From Thozetella sp. PMI_491 (lineage: Eukaryota > Ascomycota > Sordariomycetes > Chaetosphaeriales > Chaetosphaeriaceae): a DNA stretch of 64,000 nucleotides. Position 1 is the first letter of the stretch; each line of letters begins with the position of its first letter. Both the position numbers and the translations under genes were made by a program. The DNA lies in NCBI GenBank assembly GCA_021432635.1, contig MU270082.1, positions 129,831 to 193,830 of the forward strand, given 5' to 3'. The notes beneath the pieces were generated by a model. The model was not told the DNA's origin and did no database searches. It was given only the letters and a program-made list of their open reading frames with translations. Positions 1 to 10,488 of this stretch are shown piece by piece.

Positions 1-645
1 GGCGGCGCTCTGGGTCCAAATACTCGAATGTGTGCTGCTCGGGCGTTTACGGCGCGGTGTCTCTTGGAAATATGGTGATAGCGGAGGCTTCGTCGAGGTA
101 TCATTCGGAGAGAGAAGGGCAGCGGCGCGGACCAGGTGGAAGAAGAGGGCAAAATGCAGTGGGGCGATGGGAGGCAGATGAACTTCGTCCGAGTTGGACC
201 GTGAAACGTTCGTTGCATGTGCGCTCTAGGAAGCCGATTGGCCGCTCTCCGTATGCCTACGATGAAAACTGCGGACGGCGGGCACTGAGCCTCGGCAAGC
301 ACCTCTTCCGGTGCATTTGCAAGCTCTGACGGGATGGGTCGCTGGGGCAGTCAGAGATGCACGACCCCACTGAAACAAGACTTTTTCTTCGATAGTGGTT
401 GCCCCTCCAAGCCCCTCCTGCCCCTCCAGATCAGGGAGGCGTGGTCGGATCGGGCGGATCGGACCTCTCTTTTTGCCCGCTGTCCGCATCCCCTTCGCCC
501 CAGCACTCATTCCAGAGGGGACAGCGGAGGAATTCAGAATGAACAACCCACGGGCGTGGCCCGAGCTAAACTATCATGTCGCCTATGCCGCCGAGGATGC
601 GCCCAGCAGACCGGGATACGGTACGGGTACTACTTGTCGGTCTCG

Positions 646-666
646 CCCCCCCCCCCCCCCCCCCCC

Positions 667-758
<92 letters not shown>
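646..758. repeat. C22-TTT-A88 double homopolymer tract
   Basis: Read directly: an uninterrupted run of 22 C (646-667), three T, then 88 A (671-758). Right after it, 762-776 reads GCGAGGT T ACCTCGC, a perfect 7-bp inverted repeat around one base. No target-site duplication or element body was found upstream. It may be a retroposed poly(A) end, an expanded simple repeat or an assembly artefact. Confidence 0.9.
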
Positions 759-762
<4 letters not shown>

Positions 763-827
763 GCGAGGTTACCTCGCAGGTTCTGCGCTTTTTCCTAGCT
801 ATGCCGTCAAGCAAGGTAGATACCGTA

Positions 828-885
828 CCTACCTACCGCACCAACCGTGCCTACCGTGCCTACCGTCCCTATCGTACCTACCGGA
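828..885. repeat. 9-bp minisatellite (CCTACCGTG-type)
   Basis: From 841 to 885 there are five consecutive 9-bp units (ccaaccgtg, cctaccgtg, cctaccgtc, cctatcgta, cctaccgga), with a degenerate start from about 828. The period keeps frame and would encode Tyr-Arg-x repeats, but no gene model includes it. Confidence 0.8.
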
Positions 886-1274
886 CTGAGCTATCGCGCC
901 ATGGCAGCGGCTGTACCGAAACAATCTGTCCGCGGGGCGTTCGTCAGAATTGGCGCCCCACTCCACTCGTCACCCACAGAAGGGAGCTTGGGCCAACAGA
1001 ACTGACGAGCATGGTGGGGTACTCTGCCATTTCCCCTGTCGCCAACTCCCCGTCGCCCGCCCCACGAAGGGTCAGGCAATTGACGACGTAGACACGGGCG
1101 TAAATCTCTGTGTGAAGGGCTGTGTGCTAGCTTTCCCGCGCCCCATCCCCTCCCTCTCTGCTTCGACGACCGTAAGCGTATACTCATTGACCGACCGCTG
1201 AAGGCTTCTTCGCCTCAGGCGCTGCAACCAACGCGAACGCGCATTTTAAGTACCTGGTTGACACGACAGCGGTC

Positions 1275-2854
1275 ATGGCAGCAGAGAAACGCAACATCGT
1301 CATCGTCGGTGAGATGCCCCACAGCGCCATTTCTCCAGAGGCACGTTGGACCACAGTTCGGCCCGCATGGCCCATCTGTCTCAAAGAACCGGGAAGCAAG
1401 GGGAGGCGCCGAACGTTACCAGACTCCCCAGACTCCTCAGACTTCCTGGCAACCCCCAAACTTTAAGTCCGGCAGCTGACCTCATCCATCGGCAGGCGGC
1501 GGCGTCATTGGGTGCACAACCGCATACTATCTCACTCGGCACCCCAATTTCGACCCGGAGCTTCACAAGATCACCCTCCTCGAGGCGACCGCCATCGCGG
1601 CAGGTGCTTCCGGGAAGGCGGGTGGCCTCCTCGGCCTCTGGGCCAGGCCCGCCTGCATCGTCCCTCTGTCCTATAAGCTGCACGGCGACCTAGCAAGGGA
1701 GCACGGGGGTGCAGAACGATGGGGCTACCGGCGCCTCGAATGTGGCTCCTTGGAAGCAGTAGTCACGGAGCAGGACCTGAACCTGCGGAAGCTAAAGGCC
1801 GCTGCCGGGACGGAGCCCGCCGCTAAGGTTGCTCAACCCCCCGCCCAGGACGGGAAGGAGGACGCCAAGTACCAGATCGAGTGGGAAAGGCTTCCCAAGC
1901 AGGATGAGAGGGCGGCTGCCCTCCTCAAGAAGTCAGTGGTGCCGCAGGACCTAGACTACATCCAGGCGGACCTGGTCCGCTCGTATGCCGAGATGGGAGA
2001 GCCCGGCACGACTGAGACGGCCCAGGTCCACCCGTTTCTCTTCACCACCGCCATCGCCGAACTGGCCCAGCAGAAGGGGGTGGATATCCGACTTGGGGCA
2101 AAGGTAACCAAGATCAACTACACAAAAACCGAGGTGCAGAGCGTAGAGTACGAAGATCGGGAAAGGCAGGTTACCCACACTATTGAGGGTGTTACAGACA
2201 TTGTCGTCTCCGCCGGGCCATGGACAGGGCGGCTGCTGCCCAAGACAAAGGTCGAGGGGCTTCGAGCGCACAGCGTGGTCTTTGAGGCCAACGTCAACCC
2301 ATATGCTGTCTTCACGGAGATCGAACTTCCTCCAGAATGGACCCCGGACCACCGGGCGAGGCGAGGCCAGCGGAGAAAGCATCGGGGCATCGTTGACCCC
2401 GAGATATACGCACGCCCAAACAACGAGGTGTACGCGTGTGGTAAGACCAATCTTTCTCTCTCTCTCTCTTGTGCGAGATCATGGTCTGACTGTTTGCCCA
2501 GGGACACCCGACTCCTCAGCACCCCTCCCTGACACGGCCGACCTCGTCCAAGTGAACGTGGATGAGTGCGACGACATGATTGCATACATCGGCATCGTCA
2601 GCCCCGTCCTCGGTGCTGCCCCAATCAAAGCCAAGCAGGCCTGCTACCTGCCGCAGCATATTCGTTTCGGCCGGGAGAGCCACCCGCTCGTCGGCAAGAC
2701 TTCTGTGCCTGGGCTGTGGGTCGCTAGCGGCCACACCTGCTGGGGCATACAGAACGGGCCGGGCACGGGCTTTCTCATGGCCGAGTACCTACTTGAAGGC
2801 GAGGCCAAGAGTGCCGACGTCAGCCAGCTGGACCCGCGCAGCTTCAAGGTCTGA
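1275..2854 (+). CDS. FAD-dependent oxidoreductase, DAO fold (Tda3-like)
   Basis: Predicted flavoenzyme of the glycine/D-amino-acid oxidase superfamily, 443 aa. Exons: 1275-1308, 1496-2440, 2502-2854. The first intron (187 nt, GTGAG...CAG) splits the dinucleotide-binding loop: splicing joins IVIVG to the next exon and makes IVIVGGGVIGCTTAYYL, a classic FAD-binding GxGxxG at residues 12-17, which fixes both start and splice. Further family marks are AGASGKAGGLL after the first sheet and GHTCWGIQNGPGTG near the C-terminus, the usual second FAD-contact region. A Lys/Glu-rich insertion follows CGSLEAVV. The general form resembles yeast Tda3; substrate unknown. Intron 2 carries a (TC)n run. It converges with the aldolase gene at 3776-4759. 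Confidence 0.85.
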
Positions 2855-3775
2855 CGAGCGGGCGCCGAAAAAGCGACCCATCGAATGACAGGCCAAGCGG
2901 CCCGGGGGAGAAGCCACCGAGCCACACAGACCAAGGGGATAACAAATGTAGGACTAAGCACCGGTCTCCCCCTCCCGCGGGAAGTCGCTAGCGAGCCACC
3001 CTTGCTGCATCTGCATCTCTATAATCTACCCTGCGTGCTGCGTCGTGGGGGTGGCAGTGAAGCCGCCTGCCGGTCGATCCCAGAGGCTGAAATCAGTCAA
3101 CAGAACCCGATGCCGTGGCCCCGGGACCTCTACCGGGCGGGACACTGACGTAGGTTTTATACATGCTAGATGTAGAAACCCAACGTGCCGAAGCCGCCCT
3201 AGTATATATACGTATATATATACACATAGATATCTGGCACGCCATTAGAGACAAGGGGGGCGAGTGGGTTCGTTGCAAGGTCCAGGGAAGGATGATGCAG
3301 CCATTCGCAAGGGGTAACACACTTGCTAGGCATGCAATGTGCTCTTTCGAAGCCTGCATGAAGCGAAGATATTTTGGCTACGTATGGGGATCGATGATAC
3401 GTTAAGATCTGTTATAGATGATCGCGATGATTTTCAACCAAAAAGTGCTCGGGTCCTCTATCCTTGCGCTCGTTATTGCCCGAGCGGACACCCATGTAAG
3501 CCTAACTAGACCCTCCTCTATGTCGGTTAAGTGCTGGTGATGAGCGTAAAATCAAGAACGCCTCAAAATGTGACATGAATCATATGGATGCAAGACCGTG
3601 CCTCCTGTATGCCCTCTCTCCGCGCCGGGGCGCCCTTTGGCCGCCGGCGCTCCTTCTCCTGCCGGTTACGGGCGTGCCGTGCCAGATTCTTTGCCACCGA
3701 ATCGCGGCCACGGCAGAGGTGCTATCAACCTCCTTCTTTTCTCCCGCCTCGCCTCTCCTAGGCCGACCTGCGGAC
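2855..3775. other. convergent intergenic region with AT palindrome
   Basis: Space between two converging genes; no gene seen. Positions 3203-3220 are a perfect 18-nt palindrome of alternating TA around a central CG, followed by more AT-rich sequence to about 3232. It may be a shared 3' end or simply a simple repeat. Confidence 0.6.
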
Positions 3776-4759
3776 TCACAACGACTTCTCGACCTCGATG
3801 ACCTCGCGTACGCCGTTCTCGATGTGGGCGACTTGCGCCTTGTCTAGCCTCTTGAGCGGGCGGCGAGGGTAGCCACCGTAGCCGAAGAAGGACTGGATGG
3901 CCTGCTTGGTGCCGGCGATGGCGGCCTTGGTGAGCACCCAATCGCCCTTGGACAGGGTCTTCTGCAGCGCGATGGCCTCGTCAATCTTGCCCTCGGCGTA
4001 CAAGTTCCACACCTTGACGCAGACCTTGGGCATGACGTTGGCGCCGCCGGCGATGATGCCGCTGCCGCCGCTGGCCAGGGTCTGGACGGTGAAGTCGCAC
4101 ACGCCGCCGAAGGCCATGTAGCCGGAGCCCTCCTGGGAGGGCGTCTTGGCATTGGTCGCAAGGGCCACCCGGGTCAGCTTGCCCGTGTTTCCGCACGTGA
4201 ACTTGGTGCCCACGATGTTGGGGTGCTGGGCGAGCTTGATCAGCAGGTCCGAGTCCATGTCGATGCCGGACACGGCGCCGGGGTAGTTGTACAGGATGAT
4301 GGGGAGCGGGCTTGCATCGGCCACGGCGATGAAGTAGTTGTAGATGGCCTCCTCGTCGATCTGGGCGCGGAAGTAGGAAGGCGGCAGCAAGAGCACGTAG
4401 TCGCCGCCGACCTCGGCCACCATCTTGGTCAGCTCGATGGTTCCCTTGACGCTGCCCTCGGTGGCGCCGACGATGATGGGCGTCTGAGTGAATCCGGCGG
4501 CGTCCAATGCCTCCCGGGTGGCCTTGGTGACTGCCACCTTCTCCTCGCGTGTGCAGTGGACCGCCTCGCCGTTGGAGCCCATGGTCACGAGGCCGGCGAG
4601 TCCGTCCCGTACGAGGCGCTCGGCGTGCTTCTTGATGGTGGGGATGTCGATCTCCTCGGTCTCAGGGTCGAAGAAGGTCATGGTCGGGGCGTAGATGCCG
4701 CAGGGCAGCGGCCGCCGTGAGGTCGTGTGACCGTTGGCGGCTCCATTGGTGACACTCAT
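3776..4759 (-). CDS. DapA/HOGA-family class I aldolase
   Basis: A 327-aa, single-exon member of the dihydrodipicolinate synthase/N-acetylneuraminate lyase family, which makes or cleaves 2-oxo acids through a Schiff base. Visible motifs: GSNGE (residues 61-65), ILYNYPG with the conserved Tyr157, and IVGTKF with the probable Schiff-base Lys186. The C-terminal FFGYGGYPRRPL recalls 4-hydroxy-2-oxoglutarate aldolase; fungal L-threo-3-deoxyhexulosonate aldolase (galacturonate pathway) belongs to the same family, so the substrate is open. I chose the ATG at 4759 because a TTTATAAA lies at 4938-4945. The frame is also open to an ATG at 4984, which would add a 75-residue basic N-terminus that looks mitochondrial. 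It is divergent, at 3.4 kb, from the Gfo/Idh gene. Confidence 0.88.
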   Translation of the reverse strand: MSVTNGAANGHTTSRRPLPCGIYAPTMTFFDPETEEIDIPTIKKHAERLVRDGLAGLVTMGSNGEAVHCTREEKVAVTKATREALDAAGFTQTPIIVGATEGSVKGTIELTKMVAEVGGDYVLLLPPSYFRAQIDEEAIYNYFIAVADASPLPIILYNYPGAVSGIDMDSDLLIKLAQHPNIVGTKFTCGNTGKLTRVALATNAKTPSQEGSGYMAFGGVCDFTVQTLASGGSGIIAGGANVMPKVCVKVWNLYAEGKIDEAIALQKTLSKGDWVLTKAAIAGTKQAIQSFFGYGGYPRRPLKRLDKAQVAHIENGVREVIEVEKSL

Positions 4760-4937
4760 GGTGGGGGAGGGGTGGAGGAGGGGACGAGGCAATGTCTGTG
4801 AAGCAACGGAGCGCGTGGGAGGCAGCCGAGAAGTGAGAGCAGCGAGGGTGTGGGAGCTCGGGGGTTCGGGGCGAGAGGTAGAGAAGGAGTGGGAGCGGGA
4901 GCGGAGGGCGAAACCGGGGGCAAGGGGCGGAACAGAC

Positions 4938-4945
4938 TTTATAAA
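4938..4945 (-). promoter_or_regulatory. TATA-like element of the aldolase gene
   Basis: TTTATAAA, a palindrome, about 180 nt upstream of the chosen aldolase ATG. It lies inside the longer upstream open frame, which argues that the main transcript begins downstream of the 4984 ATG. Confidence 0.4.
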
Positions 4946-6058
4946 GACGAGGGCCGGCCTCGAGGCAAACCAGGCACCTTTCATGACCTAATATGTTTGG
5001 GCCCGGTTGCGGGGAGGGGGGCCGCCGGATATGTCAGGCAAAGATGTTTAGGTGAAAGGCTTAGGAGAGGCTCGCAGGGTCATTACTCCGACAGGGCTCC
5101 GTGCGCGCGTGGTGGTCGTTAGCCGGGCGTGTGCCCCCAATAGCATGAGGGATGGGGAGACAACGGAGGCCGGCCCTCTGTCCGCTTCGGTCTGATCAGA
5201 GGAAGCACAGGAGCTCGTGACTTGCTGGCGGATGGGGCTACGGGCCAAGTATTGGGGCCTTGTACATACAGCATGTACTTTAGTGTATGTACCGCAGGTA
5301 CCATGTAGGACCGGGAGATAGCTCGGGCGCTACGGGGCCGTGGGCCACTCCCACTTGGAAGCTATATCGGCGCAATCTATAGCATAGATGGGGAAAGAAA
5401 TCACGCATCGGCGTGCATGCGCGTGCTTTTATTCTTGGAGTGATGGGCCTGGTATCGAGCGCGGTATGCGGTATGTACCTGCCCAGGGCGGCCCGCCTGG
5501 GGCAGCACAAACTGTGACTAAGGGCAAGTGATTTCGCGCATCAACGGGTTCCCGTTCCCACTTATCGCTCGACAAGGGACCAGGCAGGACGGAGGCATAC
5601 GCCGGAGAGGGCCGCCGGGGACGTGATGTTTGGGGGTAGACCGGGCTGTATTGAGCCTGCGGCGTGGACCTTGTCGCCGCCTGCGCCGGCGAAGGGAGAG
5701 ATTGGCTGGACTGAGGACGGGAAGCTACCGACTAGGCATGATGAGCCACCGATGTCAGAAAAGAGACAAGCTCGGAAGCCAGGAAAGCCGCAGATGCGGT
5801 GATCTGCACGTGGCCAGATTGGGGAGGGAGAAGGGGACGCAGAGCTGGCCGTGGGATGGGATTCCGCCCGGACGGTCAGGCGCCCAGAACCCACCGGCCT
5901 CGGCCGACACACCAGGAACTGCGTCTCACTCGGGGGCAGCAGCCACAGGGGAAGTGAGGTAGTCAGGATGTGGTGTAGTGGCTGCTGATGGGTGCCAACC
6001 GCAGTAGGTAACTGGGGTCAAGAGAGGTTTACCGACTGCCCTTTCTCTCTGCTTCTTA

Positions 6059-6163
6059 CCCCCCTTCTTCCCTCTTCCCTCTTCCCTCTTCTCCCCTCCT
6101 CCTCCTCCTTCTCCTCTTCCTCCCCCCTGCCTGGTTTCCCCGATCCCGTTCCCCCCCCCCCCC
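6059..6163. repeat. 70-nt pyrimidine tract followed by C13
   Basis: Positions 6059-6128 contain only C and T, with CCTCTTC and CCT repeats; 6151-6163 is an uninterrupted C13. Homopyrimidine mirror-like tracts can form triplex DNA; that is inference. Confidence 0.8.
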
Positions 6164-7435
6164 GCTCCTGCCTCTCCATCCTCGACGCCTGCCTGCTCTT
6201 GGAGCCCGGGAAAGTGGGAGCGAGACAGCGCTACAAAGCACCGGCCTGTGTGACGTGCTGTACGAAGGAAGGAGGGTAGTGGTAGACTAGGTCGCTCCCG
6301 ACAGGAAAAAGGCGGGGCCCCGCCAAGTAGCAAAGGCGGTAAAGGGGGAGGAGGACACATCCGGCGGGAAATTATTTTGGTCGAAAGTCTGAGCTACCTT
6401 AGTGTAGGACCCAGCCCAGATCAGAAAGGCAATCAATGACTACATTGCGGAATTGGCGGGGTCCGGGGCAGAAGGGTAACCGGAAAGGCTGCGATACGGT
6501 TGGGACCTGCTCGGATGCGTACGAGGACATTCATTCAGGGACGGGACGGGTTCACCTTTGACAGAGCGTGGAATACAACCCGCAAGGCCGGTGGAATCGG
6601 CACCATGGCCGCTCGAGCCCTGGCGGTCGTCGGGCGGCGGCGCAGGTCGACTCTTAGATGGCCGTCGACCTCGACCCGGGTGGCGGTTTAGAGCCTATGA
6701 GGCGACGGAATATAACGGAAAAATAAATTCCTCCAATTACAAGGCCGGAGTGGAGTGGTGGTCTCTTGTCGCTCCCTAGCAGCCAGGCCCTTCCTCGAAT
6801 AGCCGACGCGTGGAGAAGCTGGGGCGCGAGCTTCAAAAGCCGGGAGGTGTGACGGCCGGTTGACGTGTGACAAGCCAGTCCCTCTCGCCTCGCCCTACAA
6901 ACGGGCTGAAGACGCCCAGGTGACAATGCCTCGCGGACCACCACTCTGTGAGAGTCATTTAGCCTGTTGGACATCCCGCCCCGAGAGACGGGAGTTTGGG
7001 GTCGACGAGACGTGCCCGATGGCAGCAGCATCCAACGGTGGAGGGGGGGAGAGAGTGTGTGGTCGGCGGGCCGATGTACATACAGCACGCTCACCCACTA
7101 GGTAGCGGCGCCAAAAGCCCACGACGGCAACAGATCCCCTACTTTTTTGAGCTAGGCTACAGACGGGGAGGGGGAGCGGGGCTTCCCAAGAAGCTAGGTA
7201 TGGACCCACCTGGATCGAGTGCGGGGCATTAAAGAAAATGGAGTACGTAGCTTTTAGAGTACACTACTGTATAGAGGTAGTCATTAGGTCAGGCAGGTAC
7301 TGGATTAGGCAAGGTTAGCAGGGCAGGAACACGAGGGCTTCCAAAGTCTACTTTGTACATACGTGGGGGCGGGGCATGCCTTTCACTCGCCGGCGAAGCC
7401 CAAGCAAGCCCCGCGCCTCCTTCCCTCAAGGGTCC

Positions 7436-7477
7436 AGAAGGAGGGGGGAGAAGAAGAAGGAGAAAAAGAAAAAAAGA
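7436..7477. repeat. 42-nt homopurine tract
   Basis: Only A and G from 7436 to 7477, with GAA repeats and two A-runs. Counterpart of the pyrimidine tract 1.3 kb to the left; same divergent intergenic region. Confidence 0.75.
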
Positions 7478-8213
7478 CCGGGCCTGTTTTCGAATGCGTT
7501 CGAGATTGGCTGCTTTCCCTCCACGGTGGTTGCTGGATTCTGCGACAGAAATCTTCCGGGAGCTCAGGTCCTTTCCCTGGCCCCGTGCCGTGCACCGGCG
7601 TCGCCCGCCAGCCCTCGATTGATCCCCCGGCCTCTGCGCTAACGGAGGAAGAAAGCCAAACATTCCGCGGCTCTCGGCAACACTCCATCCTGGGTCCCAG
7701 GGCGCTTTCACACGCGTGATTCAGGCGTCCGCTTCGCGCACCTCCCGCGCAGTCAGAAGTAGCTCTCTCCGAGGGAGACCCGAGGGGCGCTCGCCGAGAT
7801 GACCTGATGCTCCTGTCTCACACCTCTAGCTCGGGGGAAGCTGGCCGAGCGTCACAGACCCGGGACGGCTACCCCCTTAGCATCGGCTAGTGCCCGAGCA
7901 AGCTACCCCACCAAGTGTGTAAGTGGATGCTCGAGGCGGCGTACGTATTATCGGCGACTGCTTTTCTGCCCTCCTCCCAAACACTTCTTGTTCTCCTCAC
8001 GAAACCGTCTTGCAACCTGAGTTCTCTCCTCAAACCCTCTGGAGATAGCCCTCTGCCGCATTGTCTCGCGGATTGCTGCCGCTTTTGCCCCCATCCGCCC
8101 CGCTCTCTCTCGACTTTGGAAGCCGGGCTCGCTCTTCTGTTTTCTCCGTTGTGACGCCATTAGCCAGGTCAATTGCCGAGAAGCAAGAAGCAAGGGGGCA
8201 CCAGACGTCGAAG

Positions 8214-9568
8214 ATGGCAGCACCACTCAATGTGTTGATGGTAAGCTCAGGTTGCGCGTGTTTCCGGAGCGGATCGTTAACGTCCGCTAGGTCGGTACAG
8301 GCGAGTACACCACCGGCTTCGTCGGTGGTGGCGCCTCAGGTTCCGACAAGAAGGTCGGTGTGGTCGGTCTTTCGCTCTTCGACCTCCGCCGGAGAGGCAA
8401 GGTCGGAAATCTGGGCATGGTTGGCGTCAATGGCACCAAGTTTCCTGCCATCCGTAAGCGTTGAGGTCGCTGCGTGTGGAAGTATCCCGGCTGACCGGCC
8501 CCAGGGGAGCATCTCCACAAGAACATCACCCTCGTCTACAACAACCTAGACACGTCGTTCGATTCCTACCCAGCCAATGATGCCAAGGACCCCGACTCAT
8601 ACAAAACGGCCATTGACGCGCTGAAGCCTGGCGATGCCATCACTATCTTCACCCCCGACACCACCCACTATCCCATCGCCCTCTATGCCATTGAGCGCGG
8701 CATCCACGTCATGATCACCAAGCCGGCCGTCAAGACCCTAGAGCACCACATTTCCCTGCTCGAGGCGGCCAAGAAGCACGGTGTGTTCGTCTATATTGAG
8801 CACCACAAGCGCTTCGACCCCGCCTACGCGGACGCCCGGCACCGCGCCCAGAAGCTCGGCGACTTCAACTACTTCTACAGCTACATGAGCCAGCCCAAGT
8901 CGCAGCTTGAGACCTTCAAGGCGTGGGCGGGCGTGGACTCCGACATATCTTACTACCTCAACAGCCACCACGTGGATATCTGCGACTCAATGGTGACCCA
9001 GCTGGGCTACCGGCCCGTTAAGGTGTCGGCTTCGGCCTCTAAGGGTGTGGCGGTCGGTCTCGGCTGCAACGAAGCTACCGAAGATACCATCACACTCTTG
9101 GCGCACTGGGAGAAGGACGGGGAGCCGGACAAGCACGCCACTGGCGTGTACACGGCCTCATGGACGGCGCCCCAGAAGGCGGGCGTCCACTCGAATCAGT
9201 ATTTCCACTACCTCGCGCAGAAGGGCGAGATCAACATCAACCAGGCTAAGCGCGGTTACGACGTGGCCGAGGACGATGCTGGCCAGCTCATGTGGTACAA
9301 CCCCTTCTACATGCGCTACGCTCCCGACGAGGACGGCAACTTTGCCGGCCAGACGGGCTATGGATACGTCTCGTTCGAGAAATTTGTCGACGGCTGTCGC
9401 GCCGTGAACGACAAGACGCTGACGCCCGAGGGCCTCGATGCGAAGGGTCTGCCGACCCTAGCCAACACCATCGGCACTACGGCAATACTCGAGGCGGGAC
9501 GCCGCAGCATCGATGAGAACCGTGAGGTTAAGATCGAGTCCAAGGATGGCGTGTGGAAGTTAGTGTAG
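8214..9568 (+). CDS. Gfo/Idh/MocA-family NAD(P) oxidoreductase
   Basis: Predicted sugar or sugar-acid dehydrogenase, 417 aa. Exons: 8214-8240, 8291-8453, 8505-9568; introns of 50 and 51 nt. Splicing gives [22 protein letters not shown], a Rossmann dinucleotide loop at the N-terminus. [21 protein letters not shown] then HVMITKPAV follows the family layout, with the Lys of the usual EKP motif kept but Glu replaced by Thr. EHHKRFDP and a C-terminal substrate domain follow. The first exon is only nine codons, so a naive reading would miss the nucleotide-binding loop. It shares a long divergent upstream region with the aldolase, which suggests but does not prove a common catabolic role. Confidence 0.87.
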
Positions 9569-9794
9569 ATGTTTCGCAAAGATGGGGAGACATTGTGTCC
9601 TTCGTGGGCTGCAGATTTGTGGTACATCACCAGGCGATGGAAATCGGCACAGCGAATTGGATACAGTTATCTGACTGATCAGAACTCCCCTCCCCCCATG
9701 CTCCTCGCGTCAGGAGAGCGTTGAGTGATCCTAATACAGAAAAAAAGTTGTTTGTCCATCTCTCGCATTGTGGGATTCTTGTGCTATCCGTGGA
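9569..9794. other. short convergent spacer
   Basis: 3' ends of the Gfo/Idh gene and the GH45 gene face each other across about 225 nt. Nothing else seen. Confidence 0.5.
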
Positions 9795-10488
9795 TCAGGC
9801 GCACTCGCACTGAGCAAACGCGCTCACAGCAGTACTGGGGCACGAAACCTCACTAAAGCTGACGACTGGATTGTCGCCAAAAATCGCGCTCTGGGCCATG
9901 ATGTCGAAGTGGTACGAGTAGCCGTACTGGTTAGTACTTCTAAACGAGATGGAGCCGTCAGCCCTCTCCTTTTTTGGCCCAGCGCTCCCCAAGGCAATGT
10001 GTTGCCCTTGAGAGACCAGAATTAGCAGGAAGATAGCTCACCCGGAATTAGGGCACCATTGCGCGTTCCCATTGTAAGGGCAGAGGTTGGTCACCATGAC
10101 GATGATGGACTGACCCTGGGCTCCACCAGTGCCACAGCCGCTGCATGGCGCGGACCCAGTCGACGTGAGCTGGTAGCACTTGCCGCAGCCGCTGCCGCAC
10201 CAGGTACCGGATCCGAAGAGCGCTGCGCTTCCGGCAGCTGTGTAGACGCCGTTGCCAAGGCCGAGCTGCCAGGAGAAGGCTCCGCTGTTGCTACCACAGC
10301 CGCAGGCACCTTTCTGACCGTCGTAGTAGCGCTGGAGACTAGAGGTTAGAGGCCGCGCCAACGACGGGAGGGGACATGAGAGCAGCTGGGCTCAGGGCCT
10401 AATCTTGGGGTGTGCTCACTGTCGTGGTTGCCATTCCGCTCAACGCAGCAGCAGGGCCTGCGGCGAGGAGGAGGTTAAAGAACTTCAT
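9795..10488 (-). CDS. GH45 endoglucanase, EG V type, catalytic domain only
   Basis: Secreted beta-1,4-glucan hydrolase, 166 aa. Exons (5' to 3' on the minus strand): 10488-10420, 10331-10042, 9936-9795. Residues 1 to about 18 form a signal peptide (MKFFNLLLAAGPAAALSG). Splicing yields ATTTRYYDGQKGACGCG, nearly identical to Trichoderma reesei Cel45A/EG V, followed by WCGSGCGKCYQLTS, IIVMVTNLCPYNGNAQWC and YGYSYHFDIMAQ. Asp131 (HFDI) matches the family catalytic acid. EG V-type (subfamily C) enzymes are reported to lack the usual Asp base, and its replacement Asn may lie in the CPYNGN region. Unlike T. reesei EG V (242 aa) it stops right after the catalytic domain, with no linker and no CBM1. 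A CreA-type CCCCGG sequence lies about 300 nt upstream. Confidence 0.93.

Larger units (their letters stand above)
1..1274. other. gene-free start of window with low-complexity DNA
   Basis: No convincing gene. Open frames here are explained by the homopolymer tract (poly-Pro/Lys or poly-Phe/Gly in translation) and lack recognisable domains. It holds the C/A tract at 646-758, a short hairpin just after it and a 9-bp tandem repeat at 828-885. The last few hundred bases are probably the promoter and leader of the oxidase gene that starts at 1275. Confidence 0.6.
4985..8213. other. gene-free divergent region, low-complexity tracts
   Basis: No gene recognised in 3.2 kb between the aldolase and the Gfo/Idh dehydrogenase. 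Open frames here are short and without domain character. It contains a pure pyrimidine run, a C13 run and a purine run (listed separately). It probably holds both promoters and could hold non-coding RNA that I cannot see. Confidence 0.55.

Noticed and set aside
395-1091. Open frames with poly-Pro/poly-Lys across the homopolymer tract
   Set aside because: They exist only because C22 and A88 cannot contain stops; no start context, domain or conserved residue supports coding.
4223-4720. 165-aa Gly/Asp/Val-rich open frame opposite the aldolase
   Set aside because: Antisense shadow; composition is that of reversed codons.
5562-5912. 116-aa Ser/Pro-rich minus-strand open frame
   Set aside because: Low-complexity composition expected from GC-rich intergenic DNA; no motif.
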